Source: Pseudomonadota bacterium
GTDB lineage: Bacteria; Pseudomonadota; Alphaproteobacteria; UBA1280; RI-95
NCBI GenBank assembly: GCA_016125375.1
Contig: WGLU01000002.1
Coordinates: 211,227-275,226, forward strand
Direction of reading: 5' to 3'
Length of the DNA stretch: 64,000 bases
The notes under the pieces: model-generated
Told to the model about the DNA's origin: nothing
The model's input: the letters and a program-made list of their open reading frames with translations, nothing else
The model's database searches: none
Shown: positions 31,179-41,893 of the stretch, piece after piece
Position numbering within the stretch: the first letter of the stretch is position 1
Layout: each line of letters opens with the position of its first letter
Program-made: the position numbers and the translations under genes

Positions 31179-32610
31179 CCTTGTCACCAGTGCGGCGCAC
31201 AGCAACAAACAGGCTGTCGGTACCACGCTGGATGAGCAGCAGGACAGATTTGTCATCGCCTTTATCAACCAGATTGGTCACGTCGGTAACGGTTTCCACC
31301 GCTTGACGGTTCACCTGCAGGATGATGTCGCCACGGCGGATACCCGCATTGGCGGCAGCACTGCGACCATTGACGTAGCGTACCAGGACACCCTTGACGT
31401 CTGTGCCAACACCATATTGGGCACGGACGTTATCCGTCAGGTTCATCAGGTACATGCCCAAGACAGTGCGGTTCATCTTCTTGGCCGGACCGGTTTTCTC
31501 TGACGTGGTACCGGAGTCTTCAACCAGCTCGGTAATCTGGGCGCTCATGGCAAGGCGTTTACCAGCACGAACGATTTCCATTTTTACCCGCTTGTTGATC
31601 TCCGTCTGGGCGACCAGACGCGGCAGGTCAACCATTTTGGTAATGCCGTGGCCGTCATAGGATACAATCACGTCACCCTCTTTCAGACCGGCCTTATCGG
31701 CAGGGCTGCCATCCACAACACCGGCAACCAGTGCCCCGTGCGCATCGGACAACTTCATGGCGTCTGCCAGCTCCGGCGTTACCGTCTGGATGCGTACACC
31801 CAGCCAGCCACGGATCGGGCGGCCATGTTCTTTAATCTGATCCACAATCAGTTTGACCGTGTTGGACGGAATGGCAAAGCCAATACCCTGACTGCCGCCA
31901 CTGCGGCTCAGAATAGCGGTGTTAATGCCCACAACCTGCCCGTCAGTGTTAAAGAGCGGGCCGCCTGAGTTACCCGGGTTAATAGCCGCGTCCGTTTGCA
32001 GGAAGTGGTCATACGGACCCTGACCGATGTTACGGCCCAGAGCACTGATGATACCGGCACTCACACTGCCGCCCAGACCGAACGGGTTACCGATGGCAAC
32101 TACCCAGTCGCCAACCCGGACGCTGTCAGAATCGCCCAACGGTGCATGGGGCAGATCCGCCCCGTCAACCTTGATCAGGGCAATATCCGTTTTTGGATCG
32201 GAGCCTACCAACTCGGCTTTCAGCTCGCGTTCATCGGCAAGACGGACGGTAATATCGTCAGCCTGCATCACCACGTGGTTGTTGGTGACGATGTAACCAT
32301 CGGGCGAGATAATAACGCCGGAACCCAAAGATTTGGTCGGCATATGGCCGTGAGGACCGTTTTCCAGAAAATCACGGAACATATCCTCGAACGGTGTGCC
32401 CTGGAAAGGGCTGGGCTGATCAGGGTCCGGTGTCGGGGCGGCATCGCCCTCGTCACCCGGATCCTCGTCACCGTTGGAGGTGCTGGAAATGTTAACAACT
32501 GCTGGCTGGTTTTTTTCGATAAGGTCGGCGAACGACTCCGGCATAGCGGTGGCGTTCAAGGCCCCGAAAACCCAACTAACGACTACAAATGCTTGTACGA
32601 GCTTTTTCAT
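31147..32610 (-). CDS. degP: DegP/HtrA-family periplasmic serine protease with two PDZ domains
   Basis: TNNHVV, DIALIKVD, NPGNSGGPLFN catalytic triad. Confidence 0.94.
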   Translation of the reverse strand: MKKLVQAFVVVSWVFGALNATAMPESFADLIEKNQPAVVNISSTSNGDEDPGDEGDAAPTPDPDQPSPFQGTPFEDMFRDFLENGPHGHMPTKSLGSGVIISPDGYIVTNNHVVMQADDITVRLADERELKAELVGSDPKTDIALIKVDGADLPHAPLGDSDSVRVGDWVVAIGNPFGLGGSVSAGIISALGRNIGQGPYDHFLQTDAAINPGNSGGPLFNTDGQVVGINTAILSRSGGSQGIGFAIPSNTVKLIVDQIKEHGRPIRGWLGVRIQTVTPELADAMKLSDAHGALVAGVVDGSPADKAGLKEGDVIVSYDGHGITKMVDLPRLVAQTEINKRVKMEIVRAGKRLAMSAQITELVEDSGTTSEKTGPAKKMNRTVLGMYLMNLTDNVRAQYGVGTDVKGVLVRYVNGRSAAANAGIRRGDIILQVNRQAVETVTDVTNLVDKGDDKSVLLLIQRGTDSLFVAVRRTGDKDDDKDSKDKG

Positions 32611-32927
32611 CGCTCACACTCCTCTTTTACAGTCTCGATGGTGATATCGGTTTTTATTTTTCCAGCGGCTCTCATGGCGGCAAGGCCACCCGCGGCACCC
32701 AGCAGGGCACATACAGGGGTGGGCAGCGCCAGCGCATGTGTCACAAGAACCACACTGACAAATACCAGTATCGGCAGCATAAACCCGTAAAACGCAAGAC
32801 GCAACAGCCCAGATGGCTCCATGCTGCACATCACCGCCTGCCCGTCCGGCAAGTTATCGGCCTGTGGGGGAACTTGCGGCGCCCGGCCACTGGCGGGCGT
32901 CAGTTTACGGCAACAGTTCGGTCCCAT
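32607..32927 (-). CDS. small two-TM protein, possibly RseC/MucC-like
   Basis: Cys-rich N-terminus and two TM segments beside degP; start uncertain. Confidence 0.4.
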   Translation of the reverse strand: MGPNCCRKLTPASGRAPQVPPQADNLPDGQAVMCSMEPSGLLRLAFYGFMLPILVFVSVVLVTHALALPTPVCALLGAAGGLAAMRAAGKIKTDITIETVKEECER

Positions 32928-32951
32928 CGGGCACCCGTCGCCAGAGGCATC

Positions 32952-32979
32952 GAAGGGCTGCAATATCTTGCAGCCCTTC
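32952..32979. repeat. 12-bp perfect inverted repeat between hflC and downstream genes
   Basis: GAAGGGCTGCAA TATC TTGCAGCCCTTC. Confidence 0.95.
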
Positions 32980-33012
32980 TCTGTCCTGATTCTGGCAGAC
33001 TGCCGGAGCAAC

Positions 33013-33879
33013 CTACTCTGCCTTGACTTTGTTAAAGTGCTGCAAAAAGTCCACGTTAGGATCCAGCACCAGCAGGGTGTCCGGGTTTTTCAGGCTGTTC
33101 CGGTAGGCCTCAAGGCTCCGGGTAAAGCCATAGAAAGCAGGATCCTTCTGGTAGGCATCCGCATAGGCCTTGATAGCCAAAGCATCCCCCTCACCGCGCA
33201 TCTGTTCGCCTTTCTTGCGGGCCGTTGCCAGCAGAATGGTGACCTGACGATCGGCATCGGCGCGGATTTTATCCGACTCCTCGGTACCCTGAGCGCGAAT
33301 CTCGCGCGCTTCCTTGTCACGCTCGGCACGCATACGGCGGAACACGGCGTCGGAGTTTGCTTTGGGCAGATCCGTCCGCTTGATGCGCACGTCCACAACA
33401 TCAATCCCCAGCTTTGCCGTCTGCTCGCGCACACGTTTGAGGATGTTGGCCATTAGCGCCTCGCGGTCACCGGAAATGATGTCCTGCAGGTTGGACTGGG
33501 CCAGCACTTCCTTGTTCACCGAGTTGACGATACTTTCCAAGCGGGTCAGCGCACGGGCATAGGAGCCCACGCTCTGGTAGAACTCGGCCGCGTCAGCAAT
33601 ACGCCAACGGGTAAAGCTATCTACCACAAGGCGTTTTTTATCACGGGCGACAATTTCTTCCGCCTCGGAATCCGATTCCAGAATCCGGCGTTCCAGTTTG
33701 AGCACCTGCTGATAAAACGGCACACGTACATACAGGCCCGGTTCGGCAATCTGGCGGTCAATCTTACCCAGACTCAGCACCAGCGCCTTTTCAGTTTCGT
33801 CCACCACAAACAGGCTCTGGCTGGCGGCAATACCGCCCAAGGCAACGACCAGCAGGGCAACAATTTTAACAGGATTCAT
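33013..33879 (-). CDS. hflC: FtsH modulator HflC
   Basis: SPFH protein (FVVDETEKALVLSLGKI) beside HflK. Confidence 0.93.
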   Translation of the reverse strand: MNPVKIVALLVVALGGIAASQSLFVVDETEKALVLSLGKIDRQIAEPGLYVRVPFYQQVLKLERRILESDSEAEEIVARDKKRLVVDSFTRWRIADAAEFYQSVGSYARALTRLESIVNSVNKEVLAQSNLQDIISGDREALMANILKRVREQTAKLGIDVVDVRIKRTDLPKANSDAVFRRMRAERDKEAREIRAQGTEESDKIRADADRQVTILLATARKKGEQMRGEGDALAIKAYADAYQKDPAFYGFTRSLEAYRNSLKNPDTLLVLDPNVDFLQHFNKVKAE

Positions 33880-33893
33880 TGTACTTCCCTCCC

Positions 33894-35042
33894 TTAGCGG
33901 CCTTTAACCGGTTGTTTTCTGTCTGTATCCAGTGGCAGGTACGGCAGGATGGATTTACCGCTGTCCTTGCCCATAACCACGGTGCGGGCGCTGCCCAGCA
34001 CTTCTTCCATGGTTTCCAGGTACATCCGCTCTGCAGTAACGTCCTTCGAGTTACGGTACTCGCTCAGCTGACTGGTAAAACGCGCCGCCTTACCCTGAGC
34101 TTCGGATACTTTGGCTTCACGATAGGCTTCTGCGGCCTGAATAATCTTGGCCACCTCACCACGGGCGCGGGGGATGCGGTCGTTGGCATAGCCCTGTGCC
34201 TCGTTACGCATGGTTTCGGCATCTGCGCGCGCAGCCTGCACATCCCGGAAGGCGTCAATCACCTGCGTCGGCGGGTTCACCTGTTGCAGTTCCACACCAT
34301 TAATCTGGATGCCCAGCTCATACAGGTCGGCAAGGCGTTGGATGTTCTTACGCACACTGACCTGAATGTCTTCACGTTTTTCGGTCAGGACTTCGTCGAT
34401 GGCACGTTTGCCAACCTCTTCACGCATGGCGGACTCGGCCAGACTGAACAGTGCCGACTGCGGGTTGGCCACGCGGAACAGGAACTGCTCGGGATCCTTA
34501 ATTTGCCAGCGGACGGTAAAATCCAGATCCACAATATTCTCGTCACCCGTCAACATGAGCGACTCTTCCGGAATATCGCGAATTGCAGACTGGCTGCTGT
34601 TGTCATACCGGGCAAAGGGCGATGTGGCGCCCATACCGCGGAACCCTACCTGAATCATGTTTTCCTGTAACACATTGGGCTTAAGTACTGCCTCCACAGG
34701 CCACGGCAGATGATAGTTGGGGCCCGGGCCCGTCATCCTGCTGAACTTGCCGAATGTTTTGACCACGCCGACTTCGGCCGGGGCAACCATGTAAAAGCCG
34801 CTGGCCAGCCATGCTGCGCCAATAACCAGGCCAATCAATCCCCAGGACTTGCCGCCCATGCCGTCACCGTCGCCAGGGCGTCCATAGCCACCGCCACCGC
34901 CGCCCATCATACGTCCGAGCTTGTCTTGCGCCTGACGGATAACATCGTCCATATCCGGCTGGTTTTTGTTACCGCCATTGCGGTTACCGCCGGACGAACC
35001 CCAGGGGCCCTTGCCGTTGCGGTTATCCCAAGAGAAAAGCAT
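33894..35042 (-). CDS. hflK: FtsH modulator HflK
   Basis: Gly-rich N-terminus, GFYMVAPAEVGVVKTFGKF, SPFH domain. Confidence 0.93.
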   Translation of the reverse strand: MLFSWDNRNGKGPWGSSGGNRNGGNKNQPDMDDVIRQAQDKLGRMMGGGGGGYGRPGDGDGMGGKSWGLIGLVIGAAWLASGFYMVAPAEVGVVKTFGKFSRMTGPGPNYHLPWPVEAVLKPNVLQENMIQVGFRGMGATSPFARYDNSSQSAIRDIPEESLMLTGDENIVDLDFTVRWQIKDPEQFLFRVANPQSALFSLAESAMREEVGKRAIDEVLTEKREDIQVSVRKNIQRLADLYELGIQINGVELQQVNPPTQVIDAFRDVQAARADAETMRNEAQGYANDRIPRARGEVAKIIQAAEAYREAKVSEAQGKAARFTSQLSEYRNSKDVTAERMYLETMEEVLGSARTVVMGKDSGKSILPYLPLDTDRKQPVKGR

Positions 35043-35225
35043 GCTCATCTGTTTCTTATCGCCTGTTTTTTTGTGTAAAACAGCCTCCATTATGACGGCT
35101 CCAGCACAGCGGTCAACTCAAAGCGATATAAAGAAAATTGAATGTATCGTGGTTTGCATTCATGCCAGAAAAGGCGCATAGTGTTGCCAACCAAATAAAT
35201 GGTGTCAAAAACAGGAGATACCGCT

Positions 35226-35684
35226 ATGGCTACCATGAGCGCGAATGAAGCAAAAAACCTGGCAGGCGCCCTGTCGGTCATGCTTGCCGACAGCTACACC
35301 CTGCTGCTGCAAACCCAAAATGCCCACTGGAATGTGAAAGGCCCCAACTTTGGCAGCCTGCACACCCTGTTCGAGGGGCAGTACACCGCCCTGTTCGGCT
35401 CGGTTGACGAAATTGCCGAGCACATCCGTGCGCTGGGCGAACGTGCCCCTGGTTCGCTGGGCGAGTTTGCCAAACTCAAAACCATTGACGATGCCGATAT
35501 GGCCGGCATGGATGCTGCCGCCATGCTCAAGCACCTGATCAAACAGACCGACGGTACCCACACCACTTCTGCCAAGGTCTTGAAAATGGCACAGGATGCC
35601 GGTAACGAAACCGTCGCCGATCTGGCGATTGGTCACATGACCATGCTGGAGAAAAACAGCTGGATGCTGAAAAGCTCCCTGTAA
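35226..35684 (+). CDS. dps: Dps-family ferritin-like DNA-binding protein
   Basis: TQNAHWNVKGPNFGSLHTLFEGQYTALFGSVDEIAEHIRALGERAPGSL. Confidence 0.94.
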   Translation: MATMSANEAKNLAGALSVMLADSYTLLLQTQNAHWNVKGPNFGSLHTLFEGQYTALFGSVDEIAEHIRALGERAPGSLGEFAKLKTIDDADMAGMDAAAMLKHLIKQTDGTHTTSAKVLKMAQDAGNETVADLAIGHMTMLEKNSWMLKSSL

Positions 35685-35737
35685 GTTTGCCGCATAAAAA
35701 AAGCCGCCCATACGGGCGGCTTTTTATTTTGATTGCA

Positions 35738-36115
35738 CTACAGCCCCATGATGAGACGTGGCAGTTTCATCCCCAGCCACATCAAGGCCAGCGCGCCGAT
35801 AACGGATATCAATACATACAACAGACCCAGCAGGCTCATCCCCCGCTCGCTCAGCAGAATCGCCTCCATGGCAAAGCTGGAGAATGTCGTAAAGCCACCC
35901 AGAACACCCACAACAACCAGCAGACGCACTGCCTCCGGCATTTGTTGTCCCTGCGCGCCAAAGCCGACTAGCACGCCCAACACAAAGGCACCAATCAGGT
36001 TGGCGGACAGTACCCCCAACGGTACCGTTGTCACAGGCACCAAAGTACCCAGCAGATAGCGGCCCATTGCCCCAAGACCGCCGCCGGCAGCGACCAGAAG
36101 AAGATTCTTTATCAT
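35738..36115 (-). CDS. crcB: fluoride channel CrcB/Fluc
   Basis: GGGLGAMGRYLLG; GVLGGFTTFSSFAME. Confidence 0.95.
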   Translation of the reverse strand: MIKNLLLVAAGGGLGAMGRYLLGTLVPVTTVPLGVLSANLIGAFVLGVLVGFGAQGQQMPEAVRLLVVVGVLGGFTTFSSFAMEAILLSERGMSLLGLLYVLISVIGALALMWLGMKLPRLIMGL

Positions 36116-37230
36116 TTCACTTCAATCTTTTGTGTCATTTGTTTCATGCGGAACTGCATCACCCCGCCCACGCCGGAAATCATCACCAGCAGGACAAAAA
36201 TCCACCCCACATAGGGGATTTGCCCCACCAGCGCCAGCACGCCCACGCCCGTCACCAGCAGCAGCAGGTGACCGCCAATGGTCGTATGTACTTTACCAAA
36301 CCGCTGCCACACACGATCACCCAGATACAGCGCCCCCATGGCAGAGCCCAGCAGCAGCGCAACCGGATAAGAGGCAAACAGCGACACCCCGAACGGCAGG
36401 CCGACAACGCTGATCATCAGCACGGCAGCCACCAGCGGGATCCCGAACAGGCCCGCCACGCCAAAACCCACATTGTGCCAGAACCGTCGGCGCAGCAGGC
36501 GCAAGCCCGTATCTGCCATCCGGCGCATGACCAGCACCAGGAACAACCCGGCGATCGTCGGCCACAAAACCAGCAGAACAATCCCGCCCAGCTTGGTGGC
36601 ACGGGCCGCCTTTTCTACCTTCTCAAAAACTTCCGGCACTTCGTGTGTGTAGCCTTGGACCATCACCGCACGGTCGTCAATCACCGGCTTGTATTTACCC
36701 CGGTACAGGAGTTTGCCATCGATACGGGCCCCCTTCTCAACCACCAGTTCTTCTGAATCCACTTGAAGGTTCTTTGTGAACGTGCCGGACAGATAAACCT
36801 TTTTACCCGTTACCTGCACGCCCTTGTTATAGGTACCCGCAAGGCTCACCCGCTCGCCCGCAATACGCGCCGCACCGCCAACCACCGTCGCGGGCGTCAC
36901 CGTCACATCACGGCCGGCAATCATCACCTCGCCGCCCACATGGGCGCTCAGGGTTACCGCCTCACCCAGCAGTTGTGCGTCGGACTTCACACGCCCATGC
37001 ACCTGAATATTACGACCGGCAAGGCTCACATCCCCGCCGTAGGTGGCATCGCCCAGCAGCACATCTTTTGCCAGGGCGCGCACGTTGCCTTTCACATCCT
37101 TGTTAAAGCTGACCACATCCCCAAACTCGTATTTATCTTCGGACAAATCGCCAAGCCCGATTGCCTCGTCAGCTGTGGCAGGCAGGGAATGGGCCAGAAG
37201 AAGGCACAGGGTCAGCAGGTATTTTTTCAT
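36112..37230 (-). CDS. bactofilin-like polymer-forming membrane protein with signal peptide
   Basis: Repetitive beta-helical region (VSLAGRNIQVHGRVKSDAQLLGEAV) plus C-terminal TM segments. Confidence 0.65.
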   Translation of the reverse strand: MKKYLLTLCLLLAHSLPATADEAIGLGDLSEDKYEFGDVVSFNKDVKGNVRALAKDVLLGDATYGGDVSLAGRNIQVHGRVKSDAQLLGEAVTLSAHVGGEVMIAGRDVTVTPATVVGGAARIAGERVSLAGTYNKGVQVTGKKVYLSGTFTKNLQVDSEELVVEKGARIDGKLLYRGKYKPVIDDRAVMVQGYTHEVPEVFEKVEKAARATKLGGIVLLVLWPTIAGLFLVLVMRRMADTGLRLLRRRFWHNVGFGVAGLFGIPLVAAVLMISVVGLPFGVSLFASYPVALLLGSAMGALYLGDRVWQRFGKVHTTIGGHLLLLVTGVGVLALVGQIPYVGWIFVLLVMISGVGGVMQFRMKQMTQKIEVK

Positions 37231-37383
37231 GGCGGGTGCGTATCCTTTTCGTATCGCACCAGCATACGGCCATTCCCCCTGTCAGGCAACAAATCGGCTC
37301 CCCGCGCATAAGAGGATGTACCAACCCCCGTGCGCTTTCACGCAATCGGGTTTTCCGTTTCACATCTTTCTCTGGAGAGTCGC

Positions 37384-37752
37384 ATGTACGACATCATCAC
37401 CCGCAAGGGCTTCAACCACATCATTCTGGCCGCTGTCACTGGCTTCGTGCTCAAGATGACGGTCATCGGCACCATTTCGGCCAGCATCACCTTCCCGGTG
37501 ATGTTCGGTTCCGCGCTGGTGCTGAGTGCGATGCTGCTGACCCCGGTCAGCGACACCGTCATGAAGTGGCTCGGCACGGCTGCTACTTCCGTGGGTATGG
37601 CGCTGACGCTGTCGGCGGCCGATGCCAACCCGAGCACGTGGTTCACTGCGTTCACCCTGTGCGGCACGCTGGCTACCGCCTGCGTCGGTTCCGTCGCCCT
37701 CATGAACGGCGAAGGTGCCAACTGCCGCACCGTACTGGTGCGCGCCCGCTAA
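37384..37752 (+). CDS. small TM protein
   Basis: ATG after GGAGAG SD; terminator at about 37781-37811. Confidence 0.55.
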   Translation: MYDIITRKGFNHIILAAVTGFVLKMTVIGTISASITFPVMFGSALVLSAMLLTPVSDTVMKWLGTAATSVGMALTLSAADANPSTWFTAFTLCGTLATACVGSVALMNGEGANCRTVLVRAR

Positions 37753-37895
37753 GCCGCGGGACCACCCAACCGAGAGGACACCCCGACCGCAAGGTCGGGG
37801 TGTTTTTTTTGCGTGACAGCACCTATGTATACAACCTATGCTGCGTTCATTCTTTGTTTGTTCCTTTTTCTCCTCACCTTTCATGAGGATTTCCT

Positions 37896-38231
37896 ATGTC
37901 CACACCCAAGCAATACCGTAAAGAAGCCACCATGTGGGTCTACACGGCCCTCATCACCGTCACGGCCACCGTTGCCCACCTGTTCGTGCCCGCAGTTGCG
38001 GCATGGATTTGGGGACTGGCTGGCGGCATCGGCATCTTCGCGCTCGGCCTGTGGGGCTTCAAGGGCAGCACCCTTGGCGACTACCACGCCTACGGCGCGA
38101 CGGCGCTGGCCATCCTGTGCGGCGGCCTCATCCATGCGGCAATCGGCGGTTCGTTCATCGCCCTGCTCATCGGCGTGGCGGTTGCCATCGTCATGGCTGC
38201 CCTGTGCGAGAGTCTCGCCCGCAATCCATAA
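37896..38231 (+). CDS. small TM protein
   Basis: ATG after GAGGA SD; terminator at about 38237-38263. Confidence 0.55.
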   Translation: MSTPKQYRKEATMWVYTALITVTATVAHLFVPAVAAWIWGLAGGIGIFALGLWGFKGSTLGDYHAYGATALAILCGGLIHAAIGGSFIALLIGVAVAIVMAALCESLARNP

Positions 38232-38359
38232 GCGTTAAAGCCGCCCGGAAGGGCGGCTTTTTTATGTTACTTGTCAGTTTATCCACTCTCCCGGTCCTAC
38301 ATAAAAGGGTACACACATTGCCTTTGGCGTTCCCTTTTCCACCCTTCGGGAGATATCTC

Positions 38360-38575
38360 ATGAAACATGTTTTCATTTTCGCTGTTCTGGCTCTGGCCGC
38401 GTTTGCGTTGGCAGCCACTCAGGGCTACTACATGCACACGTACACCGGAAAGCTGGAAGATGGCCATTACGTTGTTCTGGCCATGATTCTGGTCTGCGCC
38501 TTGGCCGCCACCTTCGGTGGTTCCGTCAAGCTGCACGAAGCGCGTGCCTATGCCCGCGTTCGCAAGAACCGCTAA
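38360..38575 (+). CDS. small TM protein
   Basis: ATG after GGGAG SD; terminator at about 38585-38613. Confidence 0.55.
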   Translation: MKHVFIFAVLALAAFALAATQGYYMHTYTGKLEDGHYVVLAMILVCALAATFGGSVKLHEARAYARVRKNR

Positions 38576-38612
38576 TCACAAACGGAGGACCGCCCCGAAA
38601 GGGGCGGTTTTT

Positions 38613-39428
38613 TTATTCAATGACGATTTTGACAGGCTGGGCGGCCCTGGCCTCGTTATCGGCCAGAATGTCCGTAACCTTTTTGGCCATCTCGCGATAA
38701 ATGGCGGCCGGTTTGCTCTCCGGTGCGCTGATGACCAGCGGTTTGCCACTATCTGTCTTCTCACGGATTTGCAGATCAAGCGGCACGGCGCCAAGGAAAG
38801 GCACCTGCAACTCTTCGGCGGCTTTCTCCGCACCCTTGTGGCTGAAGATATGCGCCTCATGCCCGCAGTTGGGGCAGATAAAGACGGACATATTTTCCAC
38901 CATGCCCAGAATAGGCACGTTCACCTTGCGGAACATGTTCAGTCCCTTGCGGGCATCCAGCAGCGCAATATCCTGCGGGGTTGACACAATCACCGCACCG
39001 GAAAGCGGCACCGCCTGTGCGATGGACAGTTGCGTATCACCGGTTCCCGGTGGCATATCCAGCACCAATACATCCAGCGGCGACCACTTCACCTGAAAAA
39101 GCATCTGCCGCAAGGCGGACTGGACCATAGGGCCACGCCAGACCATGGGGGTATCTTCCTCGACCAGAAAGCCCATCGACATCACCTTCACGCCATGCGC
39201 CACGGCAGGGTCGATGGTCTGACCGTCAGCGCTGGATGGCGGTGCATTCTCCAGCCCCATCATCCGGGGCACCGAAGGACCGTACACATCTGCATCCAGC
39301 AGGCCGACCTTGAGCCCCTGCACGCTCAGGGCAACAGCAAGGTTCATGGCTGTTGTCGATTTGCCCACGCCGCCTTTACCGCTGGCAACAGCAATGATGT
39401 GGCGCACGCCCGGGATGGATTGGCTCAT
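38613..39428 (-). CDS. apbC: Mrp/NBP35-family iron-sulfur carrier ATPase
   Basis: IAVASGKGGVGKSTTAMNLAVAL; CPNCGHEAHIF. Confidence 0.94.
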   Translation of the reverse strand: MSQSIPGVRHIIAVASGKGGVGKSTTAMNLAVALSVQGLKVGLLDADVYGPSVPRMMGLENAPPSSADGQTIDPAVAHGVKVMSMGFLVEEDTPMVWRGPMVQSALRQMLFQVKWSPLDVLVLDMPPGTGDTQLSIAQAVPLSGAVIVSTPQDIALLDARKGLNMFRKVNVPILGMVENMSVFICPNCGHEAHIFSHKGAEKAAEELQVPFLGAVPLDLQIREKTDSGKPLVISAPESKPAAIYREMAKKVTDILADNEARAAQPVKIVIE

Positions 39429-39992
39429 TTCAGGCCCTCTCGCAATGGTTTTCTCCTGCCAACATACGCCAACAGACTGTGTTTTCCAAGATGGGCATCC
39501 GATTTTTTCCGATTTTGGTTGAACCACTGCGTCTGCTTGATATCATTATGTTCATAACGACTGAGAAACACCTTTAACTACTACCGTTTATTGATAAACC
39601 GCCGATTGTGGCTTACCTCTGGACATACCGTCCACCCCTGAAACACATTTGCCCGCATTTTGCCTGCAAATCATTGTGTTTGTTTATTCGTGTTCCTCCT
39701 CGCGGCTGCTAGATGTTGCCCCCTCTTCATCATTGCCTATGCTTTTCCCTCGCATGTGCCGACCTCAGCCAACAGAACCCGACAGATTCTCTTTACGACC
39801 TGAATCGCAAGAGACTTCAGCTGAAGGCTACTTCAAAATCGCTCTGGAAGAGAAACACACACACGTAACATGGCTAAACGCCCCGAATCATCCGGAAAAG
39901 GCTCCCTTCTGAGGGAGCTTTTTCATTTGGTACTAATCCTTACCCGCCAACAAAAAACCGCCCCTTCCGGGGCGGTTTTATTGATGCAGGCC

Positions 39993-41111
39993 TTAGGCGA
40001 CTTTGCGCATTTTGCCGCCGCCGGAAGAGCCGTTACCGCTCTCGGACTTGGCATACAGGCTGCCGTTCTTGGTTGCCAGGAAGGCATCCAGCGGAATGTT
40101 TTCCTGATGGATGAAGCCTTTGCTCGGCAGGGTACCGTTGTTGACCATTTCAATAACAGCACACAGGGAACCTGCGGTCGTCCAGGCAATGGCACGCCAT
40201 ACCTGACCGTCGATTTCCAGCGGGTAGTAACCACGGACAAATTCCTCACGGAACATTTTGCCGTTCTTCACACCCTCTGCGCTGGCATGTACGTAAACCA
40301 CGTCTTCGTTAACCGGCGGCTTGGCGTTCAGCAGGATTTTGCCAGCCATCTGACGGTCGTCTTTCATGTACAGTTCGTTAAAGAAGAACTGCATCAGCTG
40401 GGCGTGACCGGGGTAACGGATGGTTTTGTAGTTCAGGGTTTTTACCTTGCCATCGTAGGTTTCGCACATGGTGCCCAGACCGCCGGAGGTGGTAAAAGCT
40501 TCCAGCTGGACGCCGTTGATGACGATGGTTTCCAGATCTTCCAGCGGCGGTACCAGTTTGTGTTCGCCGTCTTCAATCACTTCGCAGTCGTTCAGGTATT
40601 CGTTGACCAGACCTTCGGTCGACCAGTTAAAAGCGTAGCCCAGCAGGCCGGTCGGGTGCTGCGGCAGTGCGCCAACGCGCATCTTGATGCTGCGCAGGGT
40701 ATCGAAACCTTTTGCCAGATCAGCGCCAACAATACCGATAAAGCCCGGAGCCAGACCGCACTGAGGGGCCATAACGCCTTTGGAGTTTTTGCTCAGTTCC
40801 AGAATTGCCTGGGTGCTGGCTACGTCTTCTGTCAGGTCGAAGTAGTGCAGGCCTTTGCTGTGGGCAACAGTAGCCACCATTGTGTTGAGGTGGTACGGCA
40901 GGCAGGAGACGACAGCGTCAACGCTGCTCATCGCTTTTTCCAGTTCCATTTTGCTGGAAACGTCGCCTTTGACGGTTTTGAAAGGCAGGCCGTCGGGAAT
41001 GTGCATATCCATACCGGTTACACTAAAGCCTGTGCGGTTCAGCAACACGCCGGCCAAAGAACCTACTTTACCCATACCTAATACCAGGACGGATTTGATT
41101 TTCCCACTCAT
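39993..41111 (-). CDS. saccharopine dehydrogenase-family protein
   Basis: VLVLGMGKVGSLAGVLL; SCLPYHLN; GLAPGF. Confidence 0.85.
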   Translation of the reverse strand: MSGKIKSVLVLGMGKVGSLAGVLLNRTGFSVTGMDMHIPDGLPFKTVKGDVSSKMELEKAMSSVDAVVSCLPYHLNTMVATVAHSKGLHYFDLTEDVASTQAILELSKNSKGVMAPQCGLAPGFIGIVGADLAKGFDTLRSIKMRVGALPQHPTGLLGYAFNWSTEGLVNEYLNDCEVIEDGEHKLVPPLEDLETIVINGVQLEAFTTSGGLGTMCETYDGKVKTLNYKTIRYPGHAQLMQFFFNELYMKDDRQMAGKILLNAKPPVNEDVVYVHASAEGVKNGKMFREEFVRGYYPLEIDGQVWRAIAWTTAGSLCAVIEMVNNGTLPSKGFIHQENIPLDAFLATKNGSLYAKSESGNGSSGGGKMRKVA

Positions 41112-41340
41112 CGCCTATTCCTTTTTGAGTTCAAGTTTTCATAATCGGGTGCCCGACTGTAACGCCGTGAGGGGGGTATTGTCCAAGGAAAATCCTCTGT
41201 CAGCTGTGCATTTGCGAACGTCCCCATAAAGCTCTATCAGACACACCGTGTCTGCAACACATGCAGTATGAGTTGCGGGCACAGTCCCGTTTCAACCTTG
41301 CCGCATGTGTTTTCCTTTTTTCCATGGAAGGACTACGCAC

Positions 41341-41871
41341 ATGACCAACCTGACCCCGACCGAGAATCTCGCCCGTCTGAACGCCGTTCGCCGTGCGCAG
41401 GGTATGGCCCCGTTGGCCGCTCTGCCCACCGTCGCGCCCGCCGTGCAGACCGTCGTCTCCTCGGCCAAGGCCAAGGCCGCGTCCTCGCGCAAGAAGAAGG
41501 CCGACATCCGGGTTGCCTCGCGCTCCCACGGCCGCACCTTCAAGTTCGAGGTCGTCACGACCAGGCTCCGCGGTGCCAAGAAGTCGGTGAAGCCCACGGG
41601 TTTCAATGCCGACACGTTCAAGGCGCAGATGTCGCGCGAACCGATGACCACCGCGGAAATCCGCGGCACCATCGCCAGCGGCAACTACGACGAGGATACC
41701 CGCATGCATCTGGCCGTCTTCGGCGGCCATGCCGGACTGGTGACCGGTCGCGACCGCGACGGCACCTTCCGTCAGATGACCTGGTTCCAGGCCATCGAGC
41801 GGGACACCGACGGCGTCGACGGGGACAACGAGTTCGCCCCGTTCTCGCCGCGCGAGCGCCGGGCGTCCTAA
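41341..41871 (+). CDS. uncharacterised basic protein
   Basis: ATG after GGAAGGA SD; Lys/Arg-rich N-terminal half. Confidence 0.5.
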   Translation: MTNLTPTENLARLNAVRRAQGMAPLAALPTVAPAVQTVVSSAKAKAASSRKKKADIRVASRSHGRTFKFEVVTTRLRGAKKSVKPTGFNADTFKAQMSREPMTTAEIRGTIASGNYDEDTRMHLAVFGGHAGLVTGRDRDGTFRQMTWFQAIERDTDGVDGDNEFAPFSPRERRAS

Positions 41872-41893
41872 GCCCCATCAAGCGACAAGCCAG

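Noticed and set aside
39543-39926. Possible 6S or other ncRNA in the apbC-saccharopine dehydrogenase intergenic region
   Set aside because: Ends in a good terminator (about 39900-39926), but I could not build a convincing structure or recognise a conserved core; the weak 87-aa ORF there lacks an SD.
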